DNA of 64,000 bases, taken from the NCBI RefSeq assembly GCF_900187115.1, contig NZ_LT906455.1, positions 1,364,001-1,428,000 on the forward strand, written 5' to 3'. Position numbers and translations under genes: made by a program. The notes below the pieces were generated by a model. It made no database searches. It was not told the DNA's origin and was given only the letters and a program-made list of their open reading frames with translations. This DNA is from Aliarcobacter butzleri (lineage in GTDB: Bacteria > Campylobacterota > Campylobacteria > Campylobacterales > Arcobacteraceae). Every line of letters begins with the position of its first letter. The stretch's first letter is position 1. Below are positions 34,776 to 42,408 of the stretch, in pieces.

Positions 34776-34966
34776 TTTTGTACCTTCAATAACGTCAATG
34801 TACTATCTATTTTTAGAAACATATCTTGATTATTTCTAATTAATTGATCATTTTCATTTTTTAATTTCTCAATTTCTTGCTGTAACGCAATATTCTCAAG
34901 TTTTAATTTTTCATAATCATAAAGTAAATTATCAATTCTATTGTTTAATATTTCTAAAATTTCCAT
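34772..34966 (-). CDS. Short coiled-coil protein, possibly ZapB-like
   Basis: This 64-residue protein is almost one continuous coiled coil: leucine and isoleucine repeat at heptad spacing from LNNRIDNLLYDYEKLKLENI through IEKLKNENDQLI, resembling the size and composition of ZapB or Tropomyosin-like division factors. No other domain is present. It leads the small operon (64-aa, 70-aa, pseudopilin, priA) and overlaps the next gene by 4 bases. The division role is an inference from size and pairing only. Confidence 0.65.
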   Translation of the reverse strand: MEILEILNNRIDNLLYDYEKLKLENIALQQEIEKLKNENDQLIRNNQDMFLKIDSTLTLLKVQK

Positions 34967-35015
34967 AACGAAATTCTATCCAAAATTTCTTGTTAATTAA
35001 ATTTTAATTAATAAT

Positions 35016-35429
35016 TTAACTAACTTTTTCTTCATTTATAAATATTTTTGCAACCTCATAAAGCATAGCAACTGATTTTCCCCATTGAGAATAGTCATTT
35101 ACATCTTTTATATCAATACCAAAACTTTTTGAAATTTTTTCTATTAAAATTTGTTCATTTATATTAAAGTTGTGGTCAATATGTATTAAAATCATTAATT
35201 CCAAAATTACAATTCTTTTACTTGCTTCTGATTTAAAATCTTTTAAGATATTTTCTAAACTGAAATTTTCCATATCAAAAGAGTCTAAATTCTCAATTCC
35301 CATTTCTGTACAATATTCTAAGATTATTTCTTCTTCTCGTTTACCAAAATTATTATCTATTCTTGCTAGATAATGAGCTAATTGTAAAAAAGAGAATTTT
35401 TCTTTTGATTGTAACTTCATTAATAACAT
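35016..35429 (-). CDS. TerB-like helical protein
   Basis: This 137-residue protein appears all-helical. FLQLAHYLARIDNNFGKREEEIILEYCTEMGI and LMILIHIDHNFNINEQILIEKISKSFGI form two similar halves, each with an Asp-x-x-Phe-x-x-x-Glu pattern. This repeat, with acidic residues after a helix, is typical of the TerB superfamily, which binds metal and is linked to membrane-stress or tellurite systems. No other ter genes are nearby. It stands as a single gene between the small priA operon and hypA. Function is not known. Confidence 0.55.
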   Translation of the reverse strand: MLLMKLQSKEKFSFLQLAHYLARIDNNFGKREEEIILEYCTEMGIENLDSFDMENFSLENILKDFKSEASKRIVILELMILIHIDHNFNINEQILIEKISKSFGIDIKDVNDYSQWGKSVAMLYEVAKIFINEEKVS

Positions 35430-35502
35430 TGCAGTTCCTATTTTATGATTTTAGATTAACATTATTATAATATAAATTGATTAATATTTAGTAAATAATC
35501 AT

Positions 35503-35844
35503 TCACTCCATCTCTAAACTCATCAAATACATATCTTCTCCATCAGTTACAGTCAAGTTTGTGCTTTGACATTTTGGACATGAAAATTCATGTTTTTCTA
35601 AAGTTGATTTAGTGTTACAATCCTGACATAAAATCTCTATTTTTTGATGATTTATCAAAAATTGCGCATCGTGGCAGACTGTTTGTTCTTTAAAAGTATC
35701 AAAAGCCGTTTGAAGAAGTTCTGGCTCAACTCCACTTAAAACTCCAATCTTTACTACTACTTTTGTAACTTTTTTTGCATCATTTGACTTTGCGTGTTCT
35801 TCACAACTTTCTAATAAAGATTGAACAATACTATATTCGTGCAT
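35503..35844 (-). CDS. hypA: Hydrogenase nickel incorporation protein HypA
   Basis: This 113-residue metallochaperone delivers nickel to the hydrogenase large subunit. The start is placed at MHEYSIV because His2 binds Ni and must be near the N-terminus; a longer frame would add ten residues without a function. The ATG is 4 nt from an AAGGAGAC ribosome site. The zinc site is visible as two CxxC pairs, CQDC and CPKC, about 13 residues apart. HypA works with HypB. It is the last gene of the hyp operon and has a 133-base spacer to hypE with several hairpins. Confidence 0.95.
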   Translation of the reverse strand: MHEYSIVQSLLESCEEHAKSNDAKKVTKVVVKIGVLSGVEPELLQTAFDTFKEQTVCHDAQFLINHQKIEILCQDCNTKSTLEKHEFSCPKCQSTNLTVTDGEDMYLMSLEME

Positions 35845-35953
35845 AATAGTCTCCTTTTTAAATGTCCCATTCAAAAAGGGACCTTTTCAATATTAAGTAT
35901 TCTTTTTTAACACAGAAATAAATTCTGTTAAAAAGAAGCAAAAACTCTAAAGA

Positions 35954-35969
35954 GTGCAAAAAGTTGCAC
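35954..35969 (-). other. Perfect hairpin just after hypE
   Basis: GTGCAA-AAAG-TTGCAC is a 6-bp perfect stem starting 9 bases after the hypE stop on the minus strand. Next to it AAACTCT-AAAGAGT forms a second small stem (about 35942-35955). With a larger imperfect stem at 35901-35935 they fill the hypE-hypA spacer. They may partly terminate or stabilise the message. Confidence 0.4.
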
Positions 35970-35977
35970 TTAGTTTA

Positions 35978-36976
35978 TCAACATATTCTGGGAAGCAGTT
36001 CACCGCTTGGTGTATCTAAAAATCTTTTTGTTCCCCAAGAACTATTTAAAATAACTTTTTGTGGATATTGAGCAGTTACTTTTCCAATAATAGAAGCATT
36101 TTTTGCCTCTTCAAATTTATGTAAAACTTCTATTGCTTTGGCTGCATCATCTTTTGATATAGCAAGTACAAATGTTCCTTCATTTGCTAAGTTTGTAGCT
36201 TCAAAACCAAGCATTTCACAAATTCCTTTTACCTCATCACTTACTGGAATTTGTTCTTCTTCTACTTCTATACAAATATTTGATTGTTTTGCCCACTCAT
36301 TTAATACAGCACTTACTCCACCTCTTGTAGCATCTCTTAAAGCTGTTATCTTAACACCAGCATCTATCAAAGCTTTTACTTGAGGATATAAAGAGTTACA
36401 ATCACTTTTTAAATTTGAGTGCATATCCATACCCTCACGTGCAGTAAATATTGTAGCTCCATGTGCTCCAATATCCCTGCTTACAAGTATCAAGTCATCT
36501 TCACTAATATTGTTTGAACTTATTCCACTATAAAGTATTTCTCCAATACCAGTTGTATTTATAAAGATTTTATCAACTGCACCACGTGGTACTACTTTTG
36601 TATCACCACTTACTATTATTGCTTCATTTTTTGCTAACTCTTCTTTCATAGAGTTTACTATGATTTCAAGCTGTTCTACTTCAAAGCCTTCTTCAATTAT
36701 AACTGAACAAGTAAGATATTTTGGCTTTGCTCCCATCATGCTCAAGTCATTGCAAGTTCCACAAATGGCAAGTTTTCCTATATTTGCTCCATTAAAAAAA
36801 AGAGGACTAACTGTAAAAGAATCTGTACTAAAAGCAAGCTTTCCATTTTCTATAACTGCTGCATCTTCACTTTTTTCTAAAATGTCATTTTTAAAAGCAT
36901 TATAAAATACCTTTGTTATAAGCTCATTGTTCTCTGCACCTCCGTTACCGTGTGCTAATGTTATTGTTTTTGTCAT
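35978..36976 (-). CDS. hypE: Hydrogenase maturation protein HypE
   Basis: This 332-residue ATPase of the AIRS/PurM fold converts the carbamoyl group carried on its C-terminal Cys into the cyanide ligand of the NiFe centre. The C-terminus ends LPRIC, with the acceptor Cys last, as required. The N-terminal GNGGAENNELI and the ATP-binding DAAVIENGKLAFSTDSF are present. Size is standard. Its ATG follows the stop of the NTP-pyrophosphohydrolase gene directly (TAAATG), so it is translated from the message that also carries the inserted genes. Confidence 0.96.
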   Translation of the reverse strand: MTKTITLAHGNGGAENNELITKVFYNAFKNDILEKSEDAAVIENGKLAFSTDSFTVSPLFFNGANIGKLAICGTCNDLSMMGAKPKYLTCSVIIEEGFEVEQLEIIVNSMKEELAKNEAIIVSGDTKVVPRGAVDKIFINTTGIGEILYSGISSNNISEDDLILVSRDIGAHGATIFTAREGMDMHSNLKSDCNSLYPQVKALIDAGVKITALRDATRGGVSAVLNEWAKQSNICIEVEEEQIPVSDEVKGICEMLGFEATNLANEGTFVLAISKDDAAKAIEVLHKFEEAKNASIIGKVTAQYPQKVILNSSWGTKRFLDTPSGELLPRIC

Positions 36977-37333
36977 TTATCTATTTTCCCTACTCTTACT
37001 ATATTTTTTACTTCCACCTTGTGATGTTTCTGCTGGATATTTAGCTTCATTTTTTGTCATCTTATTTAATATCGCCTTTTCTAGGTCTATATCAAGCTTC
37101 ATACAAATTCTTATAAGATAAATAGCAATATCAGCAACCTCTTCTTTTGTATGTTCTTTTACATCCTCTGGTAAGTTCATACACTCTTCAAAGTTTAGCC
37201 ATTGGAAAATCTCATTTAGTTCACCTACTTCGCCATTTAATGCCATAACTAGATTTTTTGGATTATGAAAACTTTCCCAATTTCTATCATCACTAAACTT
37301 TTGAATTCTTTGTTTTATTTTTTCTATATCCAT
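36977..37333 (-). CDS. MazG-like nucleoside triphosphate pyrophosphohydrolase
   Basis: This 118-residue all-alpha protein has the MazG/dCTPase signature: NGEVGELNEIFQWL (E-x-x-E) near residue 33 and KEEVADIAIYLIRI (E-x-x-D) near 65, the four acids that hold Mg2+. It most resembles the short dCTP pyrophosphatase-like (DCTPP1, RS21-C6) group, which hydrolyses dNTPs or modified nucleotides to monophosphates. It lies between the HIBDH-like gene (9 bases) and hypE (0 bases), in an operon otherwise devoted to hydrogenase maturation and McrBC. It may clean the nucleotide pool or restrict phage nucleotides. Confidence 0.85.
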   Translation of the reverse strand: MDIEKIKQRIQKFSDDRNWESFHNPKNLVMALNGEVGELNEIFQWLNFEECMNLPEDVKEHTKEEVADIAIYLIRICMKLDIDLEKAILNKMTKNEAKYPAETSQGGSKKYSKSRENR

Positions 37334-37342
37334 AAAAAACCT

Positions 37343-38191
37343 TTATTCATAATATTTACAAATAGCTTGAGTTCCTAAATCGCCATCACCATTTTTTTCA
37401 AGTGTTTCATATATCTCTAACACATCTTTTAATACTTTTAGGTTTGGCATCTCTTGATTTGCTATTTTTAAATCTTTTACCATATGTTTTATATAAAAGC
37501 CTGGTTCAAACTCTCTTTTATACATCTTTGGAGCATTATTTGTAAGATGAAAACTTTGAGCTGCTCCATTACTAATACTTGCTAACATAGTTGGTATATC
37601 AAGTCCCATTTTTTTGCCATAGGCAATAGCTTCACTAACTCCTGCCATAACACCAGCAATTGCTATTTGATTTGCCATTTTTGTATGTTGTCCACTACCT
37701 GCATTTCCAGCATAAACGATAGTTTTCCCCATCGCTTCAAATAGTTTTTTACAAGCTTCAAAATCTTCTTTTTCTCCTCCAACCATAATAGATAAAGTTG
37801 CATTTTTAGCTCCTATATCTCCACCTGAAACGGGAGCATCTAAAGCTTTTAGATTTTTCTTTTTAGCCTCTTCGTGGATTTTTACAGATAATGTTGGAGT
37901 TGTAGTTGTCATATCTATCAAATATGAATTTTGTGAAGCAGAGTTTATAATTCCCTCTTGTGAAAGATAAACTTCTTCTACATCTTTTGGATAACCAACT
38001 ATTGTGATAATCGCATCTTTATTTTGTACACACTCTTTGATAGTCTCACAAAAAATAGCACCCTCTTTTATACTATCTTCTACTTTAGCTTTATTTCTTG
38101 CATAAATACTTACTTCAAATCCATTTTTTAGTAAATTTGAAACCATAAATTTGCCCATAACTCCAACACCAATAAATGCTACTTTTTTCAC
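37343..38191 (-). CDS. 3-hydroxyisobutyrate dehydrogenase-family NAD(P)-dependent oxidoreductase
   Basis: This 282-residue beta-hydroxyacid dehydrogenase has the Rossmann loop GVGVMGKFM at 8-16, the substrate motif DAPVSGGDIGAKNATLSIMVGG near 118-139, and the catalytic Lys in GQHTKMANQI near 170. Family members oxidise or reduce 3-hydroxyisobutyrate, tartronate semialdehyde, glyoxylate or succinic semialdehyde, and the substrate here cannot be fixed. Its ATG overlaps the mcrB stop by 4 bases, so it is coupled to the restriction gene. It sits inside the hyp operon. Confidence 0.85.
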   Translation of the reverse strand: MKKVAFIGVGVMGKFMVSNLLKNGFEVSIYARNKAKVEDSIKEGAIFCETIKECVQNKDAIITIVGYPKDVEEVYLSQEGIINSASQNSYLIDMTTTTPTLSVKIHEEAKKKNLKALDAPVSGGDIGAKNATLSIMVGGEKEDFEACKKLFEAMGKTIVYAGNAGSGQHTKMANQIAIAGVMAGVSEAIAYGKKMGLDIPTMLASISNGAAQSFHLTNNAPKMYKREFEPGFYIKHMVKDLKIANQEMPNLKVLKDVLEIYETLEKNGDGDLGTQAICKYYE

Positions 38192-39699
38192 TCATTATCC
38201 TTTCTATTTAAAATCTCTATTGCTTTGTTGTAATTTGTTTCATCACCGTAAAAATACTCTTCTAAAAGTGGTTTGATTTTATACTCTTTTACAAACTCTA
38301 AATTATCTTCGTTTTCTATTTTCATAAAATAACTATGTCCTAGTTGATAATCTTTGCCTATTGTTTTTTTTATATATTCGTTTAATTCTTTCATTAAAGC
38401 TTTTGCATTTTCATTTTTAACTAACTCTTCTTTTGGTTTCATTTTCAAAAATGTAAATCTTCTTCTTAATGCTATATCAATAGTTGCAATTGATTTATCT
38501 GTACTATTCATAGTAGCTATAATATATAAATTAGATGGAATTTTAAACTTCTCTTTTGAATATGGAAGTGTAACTTCATAAGCATCTCTTTTATCTTCTT
38601 CTATAAGAGTTATTAGTTCACCAAAGATTTTAGAGATATTTCCTCTATTTATTTCATCTATTACTATATAGAAGTTTTTTTCTTTTTCTTCAATACTTTT
38701 TTTATTATCATTAATTATTTCAACTATCTTTTTAGCAATTGGATAATATAACCCACCTAAAGAAATAGTATCTTTTTTAACATCTAAATTTTTTATATCA
38801 CTTGGTTTTTGAACTTCATTATTAAGTATTGATTGAACAACAGTTTCTAAATCTGATTTTTTAACATATTGTGTATCTTTAGCATTAGAAGATTGAACTT
38901 TTATAGTCTTTTCTTTAAATTCATGAATAACTATTTCAACATTAGAAACACTATATATTTTATCTAATTCATTTTCTATGTATTGAGTTCTTAATATATC
39001 AAAAGCTTCATCAAAAGAAATATGTTGGAACTTTGTTTCTTTTACTTGATTTTTTGCTTTATTACAAATTAATTTAAATATCCCATCTTCTAGTTCTATA
39101 TGAGTATTTTCACTAGGTCTAAATCCTTCAATAAAATCTTCATAAGAATAACTTTGATGGAAAGTTACAAACTCTACTCTATTATCTTTTTTTGCTTCGT
39201 CGAATTTAGAATAATTAAAATCATTTGTAGTCTCATTTTTTGAGATTGTATCAAAGATAGTTTTTTCACTTTCATCATTTTCAATCATAGTAATCAATCT
39301 TTTATAATTATGAGTTTTACCAACACCAGGAGCACCATAAAGCATAATATTTTTTGTTTTTATATTTATTTTTTCTAACATATTACTTTCTCCATTATTT
39401 TTATATTCTAAAAATTTTATATATTGATATAAAGAACTACTTGAACTATTACCATCATTAAGTTCAAAAATTTTATTTTTTCCTTTAAATTTATCTTGAA
39501 TTTCTTTCACTTCATTTAAATCAGTTATTAAAAATAAATTTTTGTAACTATCAGTCTTATAATATTTATTCAATTTTTTAGGTATTTCTTCAGACAAAAT
39601 TTTTATTTGGTCTTTTATAGTATTCTCAGAGAAATCATTATTATATATTGTTTTAGAATTTTCTAAAAATTTTCTATACTCATTATAAATATTATCCAT
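38188..39699 (-). CDS. mcrB: McrB-type restriction AAA+ GTPase
   Basis: This 503-residue motor subunit belongs to a type IV, modification-dependent restriction system. Walker A GAPGVGKT is at 122-129, VTFHQSYSYEDFIEGFRP near 179-196, Walker B FYIVIDEINRGN at 343-354, and the McrB MNSTDKS motif (equivalent to the GTP-specific MNTADRS) near 397. Residues 1-105 are a distinct N-terminal domain that does not look like the E. coli methyl-DNA reader. A roughly 100-residue insert (about 225-325) lies between Walker A and B. It overlaps mcrC by 8 bases and the HIBDH-like gene by 4. Confidence 0.92.
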   Translation of the reverse strand: MDNIYNEYRKFLENSKTIYNNDFSENTIKDQIKILSEEIPKKLNKYYKTDSYKNLFLITDLNEVKEIQDKFKGKNKIFELNDGNSSSSSLYQYIKFLEYKNNGESNMLEKINIKTKNIMLYGAPGVGKTHNYKRLITMIENDESEKTIFDTISKNETTNDFNYSKFDEAKKDNRVEFVTFHQSYSYEDFIEGFRPSENTHIELEDGIFKLICNKAKNQVKETKFQHISFDEAFDILRTQYIENELDKIYSVSNVEIVIHEFKEKTIKVQSSNAKDTQYVKKSDLETVVQSILNNEVQKPSDIKNLDVKKDTISLGGLYYPIAKKIVEIINDNKKSIEEKEKNFYIVIDEINRGNISKIFGELITLIEEDKRDAYEVTLPYSKEKFKIPSNLYIIATMNSTDKSIATIDIALRRRFTFLKMKPKEELVKNENAKALMKELNEYIKKTIGKDYQLGHSYFMKIENEDNLEFVKEYKIKPLLEEYFYGDETNYNKAIEILNRKDNE

Positions 39700-40855
39700 C
39701 TAAATGCCCTAACCTTTCCATTATTTCATCAATATACTCTTTATAATTATTCCCACTAAAATTTAAATCAATAGTTCGTATTTTTAATTTTACTTTTTTA
39801 TCATCTTTTCCTAAAACTAAATCATATTTTATATTATCTAAATGTTTTGGATATAAAAGCATCACATTATCAACTTTATAATTTATACCATAACTAAAAG
39901 CTTGAAGTTTATCACTTTGTTTTATATCTTCTATTGATTTGATTTTTTTATATTTTGTATCTATTATTTGATTTTCTAGTATTATATCTGGCTTTAAAGT
40001 TAAATTTCCAAAATTATCTTGATTTTGTATTTTTGCATTATTATCTAATTCTTTTACCATTCTAGCTATAAACTTCTCAAACAATACATTCATATCAAAT
40101 AAAAAAGCAAATGATTTTTTATCTTGACTAAATAAAAGAATAGATTGTTTCAAAAGTAAAATTGCTATTTCAAAACTTGTTTTAAATCGTAGATTTAATC
40201 TATCAAAATTAATAGTTTCAAGTCTATTTATATCTATTTGTTTATATTCAACCTCATCAAAAATGAGTTCACATTGTTTTAGAAGTTTTTTATCTTTGAC
40301 AAACTTTTGTAGATATTTTACAGTATATAAAAAAAATTGATTTAAACTATTATTTTCACTAAATTCATCATATTCACAATAGATTTTATTTTTTGTGAAA
40401 TTATATTTTAGATTTTCATTGATTAAATATTTCCCTTTTAAAACTGGAAGATTATCTTGTTTAGTTAAATACTCTTTATATAAACCTTTTTTAAGTTCCT
40501 GTAAAAGTCCATTTGCAAACATTTGAATAAATACTTCTAAAATTGTATGTTTTTGATTTGCACAACTTGCTATTTGTTCATTCGATAGTTTTACATCATA
40601 GGCATACATCAACATATAAATAAATATATTTAGATTTTGTTCATCATCTGGTTTACTATTGCGATTTGCAATTTTTGGCAAGATATAAAAATCTTGATTG
40701 TCAAAATTTAAAATCCCACAATATTGTCTAGCTTTTAGAGTTTTCCAATCAAGTTTAAAATATTGATGAAGAGAAGAATTATCTATAATATGTGTTTTTA
40801 ATTCTCTATTATTTTCTTCTTTTATCTCTTCATATTCATATATTGTATTTTGCAT
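39692..40855 (-). CDS. mcrC: McrC-type restriction endonuclease subunit
   Basis: This 387-residue nuclease partner of McrB has an N-terminal region (about 1-110) similar to McrC, which stimulates McrB GTP hydrolysis, including ILNFDNQDFYILPKI near 48. The catalytic PD-(D/E)xK core is near the C-terminus: LKPD (Asp290), then IIDTKYK (Asp299, Lys301). McrBC cleaves DNA carrying modified cytosines, translocating between sites. The gene starts 8 bases after hypD and overlaps mcrB. Placement between hypD and hypE is unusual. Confidence 0.9.
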   Translation of the reverse strand: MQNTIYEYEEIKEENNRELKTHIIDNSSLHQYFKLDWKTLKARQYCGILNFDNQDFYILPKIANRNSKPDDEQNLNIFIYMLMYAYDVKLSNEQIASCANQKHTILEVFIQMFANGLLQELKKGLYKEYLTKQDNLPVLKGKYLINENLKYNFTKNKIYCEYDEFSENNSLNQFFLYTVKYLQKFVKDKKLLKQCELIFDEVEYKQIDINRLETINFDRLNLRFKTSFEIAILLLKQSILLFSQDKKSFAFLFDMNVLFEKFIARMVKELDNNAKIQNQDNFGNLTLKPDIILENQIIDTKYKKIKSIEDIKQSDKLQAFSYGINYKVDNVMLLYPKHLDNIKYDLVLGKDDKKVKLKIRTIDLNFSGNNYKEYIDEIMERLGHLDG

Positions 40856-40863
40856 TTACTATT

Positions 40864-41988
40864 TTACAACAAATTCCCATATTTATAATAAGCACTACAA
40901 GCACCTTCACTGCTTACCATACAAGAACCAATAGGATTTGTTGGAGTACATACATTTCCAAAGATTTTACAATCAGTTGGTTTTGCAACTCCTTTTAAAA
41001 TCTCAGGACATTTACAAGCTTTATTCTCTTTTACTTCTTGTGTAGGCAATATATCTTTATAAACTATTTTTGCATTATATTTATCAAACTCATCTTTTAG
41101 TTCATAACCACTATTTTCTACTTCTCCAATTCCTCTAAATTTAAAAGGAACTTTTTTGAAGTATTTATTTATAAATTCTTGAGCCTTTAGATTTCCCTCA
41201 TAAGATACCAGTCTTTTATACTCGATTTCCAAATTGGCTCTTTTTTCTTTGAACTGTTTTACTATCATTGAGATACTTTGCATCACATCTACTGGTTCAA
41301 ATCCACTTACAACAACTGGTTTATTATAATCTCGTGGAAATTCTTCATATATTTTACTTCCACTAATAACACTTACATGTGATGGTCCTAAAAAAGCATC
41401 GATTTTACAATTCTCATCTTGAACTAATACTTGCATTACTTCAGGAACTGTTATATGATTTATATGAAACAGAATATTTTTTATATCTTGTTTTATTACT
41501 TGCTCCATTAAAGCACAAGTCATTGGAGTTGTTGTTTCAAATCCTATTGCAAAAAATACTACTATTTTATCTTTATTCTCATCTGCTATTTTTAAACAAT
41601 CCATAGGAGAATAGACAAATCTTACATCAGCACCTTCACTTCTTGCTTTTTGTAAACTTCCTTTACTTCCAGGAACTTTTATCATATCTCCAAGTGTTAC
41701 AAGTATTACATCTTTTTGTAAACTTAACTCATAAGCACTATCTATTCTATCTTTTGGCATAACACAAACAGGACAGCCAGGTCCATGAATAAAGTTTATT
41801 TTTTTATTCAAAAGTTGTGGTATTCCATACTTCATAATAGTATGAGTATGTCCTCCACAAACTTCCATAATATTTATAGTTTTATCATAATCTTTTAAAT
41901 CTTCATCTATTAATTTTTTATATGCTTTTATAACTTTTGAATCTCTAAAGCCATCATATAAATCTTTTAGTTGTAACTCTTTTTCCAT
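40864..41988 (-). CDS. hypD: Hydrogenase maturation protein HypD
   Basis: This 374-residue iron-sulfur scaffold carries, with HypC, the Fe(CN)2CO group. EVCGGHTHTIMKYGIP near 43, the HGPGCPVCV motif near 69, and C-terminal Cys residues for the [4Fe-4S] cluster (CKCPEILKGVAKPTDCKIFG) are present. Length is standard. It sits in the usual order after hypC (13 bases) and is followed by mcrC instead of hypE. Confidence 0.96.
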   Translation of the reverse strand: MEKELQLKDLYDGFRDSKVIKAYKKLIDEDLKDYDKTINIMEVCGGHTHTIMKYGIPQLLNKKINFIHGPGCPVCVMPKDRIDSAYELSLQKDVILVTLGDMIKVPGSKGSLQKARSEGADVRFVYSPMDCLKIADENKDKIVVFFAIGFETTTPMTCALMEQVIKQDIKNILFHINHITVPEVMQVLVQDENCKIDAFLGPSHVSVISGSKIYEEFPRDYNKPVVVSGFEPVDVMQSISMIVKQFKEKRANLEIEYKRLVSYEGNLKAQEFINKYFKKVPFKFRGIGEVENSGYELKDEFDKYNAKIVYKDILPTQEVKENKACKCPEILKGVAKPTDCKIFGNVCTPTNPIGSCMVSSEGACSAYYKYGNLL

Positions 41989-42001
41989 AATATTTTACAC
42001 T

Positions 42002-42283
42002 TTATCTATTTGGACAGTTTTGTGATTCTTCAATAGCTGCTAAGCGGTCATCTTCTTCCATTTTATCTATGATTTCTTGATAAACTTTTAGAGATTCTAA
42101 GGCATATTCTTCATCTATTTTATTCATAGCAAAACCTATATGAATTAAAACATAATCTCCTACTTTTACCTCTTGATCTATCAAATCTAAACTAGCACTT
42201 CTTTCAACTCCCATAGTATCAACTACGCAAGTGTTCATTTGCGTATCTATACTTTTAATTTTCGATGGTATTGATAAACACAT
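42002..42283 (-). CDS. hypC: Hydrogenase maturation chaperone HypC
   Basis: This 93-residue chaperone brings the Fe(CN)2CO unit from HypD to the large subunit. The essential Cys2 is in place, MCLSIPSKI, followed by the OB-like core ACVVDTMG/YVLIHIGFAM pattern (CVVDTMGVERSASLDL, VGDYVLIHIGFAMNKI). A slightly longer acidic C-terminus (about 75-93) ends with a Cys. The gene follows hypB across a 125-base spacer that holds a large palindrome. Confidence 0.95.
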   Translation of the reverse strand: MCLSIPSKIKSIDTQMNTCVVDTMGVERSASLDLIDQEVKVGDYVLIHIGFAMNKIDEEYALESLKVYQEIIDKMEEDDRLAAIEESQNCPNR

Positions 42284-42308
42284 ATAATTTTTTCCTTTTT
42301 CTTATTTA

Positions 42309-42403
42309 TAAAACAATTTTATGAATGATTCTGCAACGGATGGGTAAAAATCTTTGATTTTTGGGTACCCACCGTGAAGCCTAAATGAATAAAATTCGTT
42401 TTA
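42309..42403. repeat. 95-nt imperfect palindrome between hypB and hypC
   Basis: Nested inverted segments pair across a TTT loop: TAAAAC/GTTTTA, AATTTTAT/ATAAAATT, CGG/CCG, GGGT/ACCC and AAAAATC/GATTTTT. A symmetric 14-nt unpaired stretch on each side and a four-base bulge (GGGT) on one side interrupt it. In the hypB-hypC mRNA this would form a long stem. There is no poly-T tail, so it is not a plain terminator. It could be a processing/stability element, an attenuator or a small palindromic mobile element. No second copy was noticed in the window. Confidence 0.6.
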
Positions 42404-42408
42404 GAAAT

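Noticed and set aside
35845-35874. N-terminal extension of HypA
   Set aside because: HypA needs His2 at the N-terminus and the ATG at 35844 has a perfect ribosome site.
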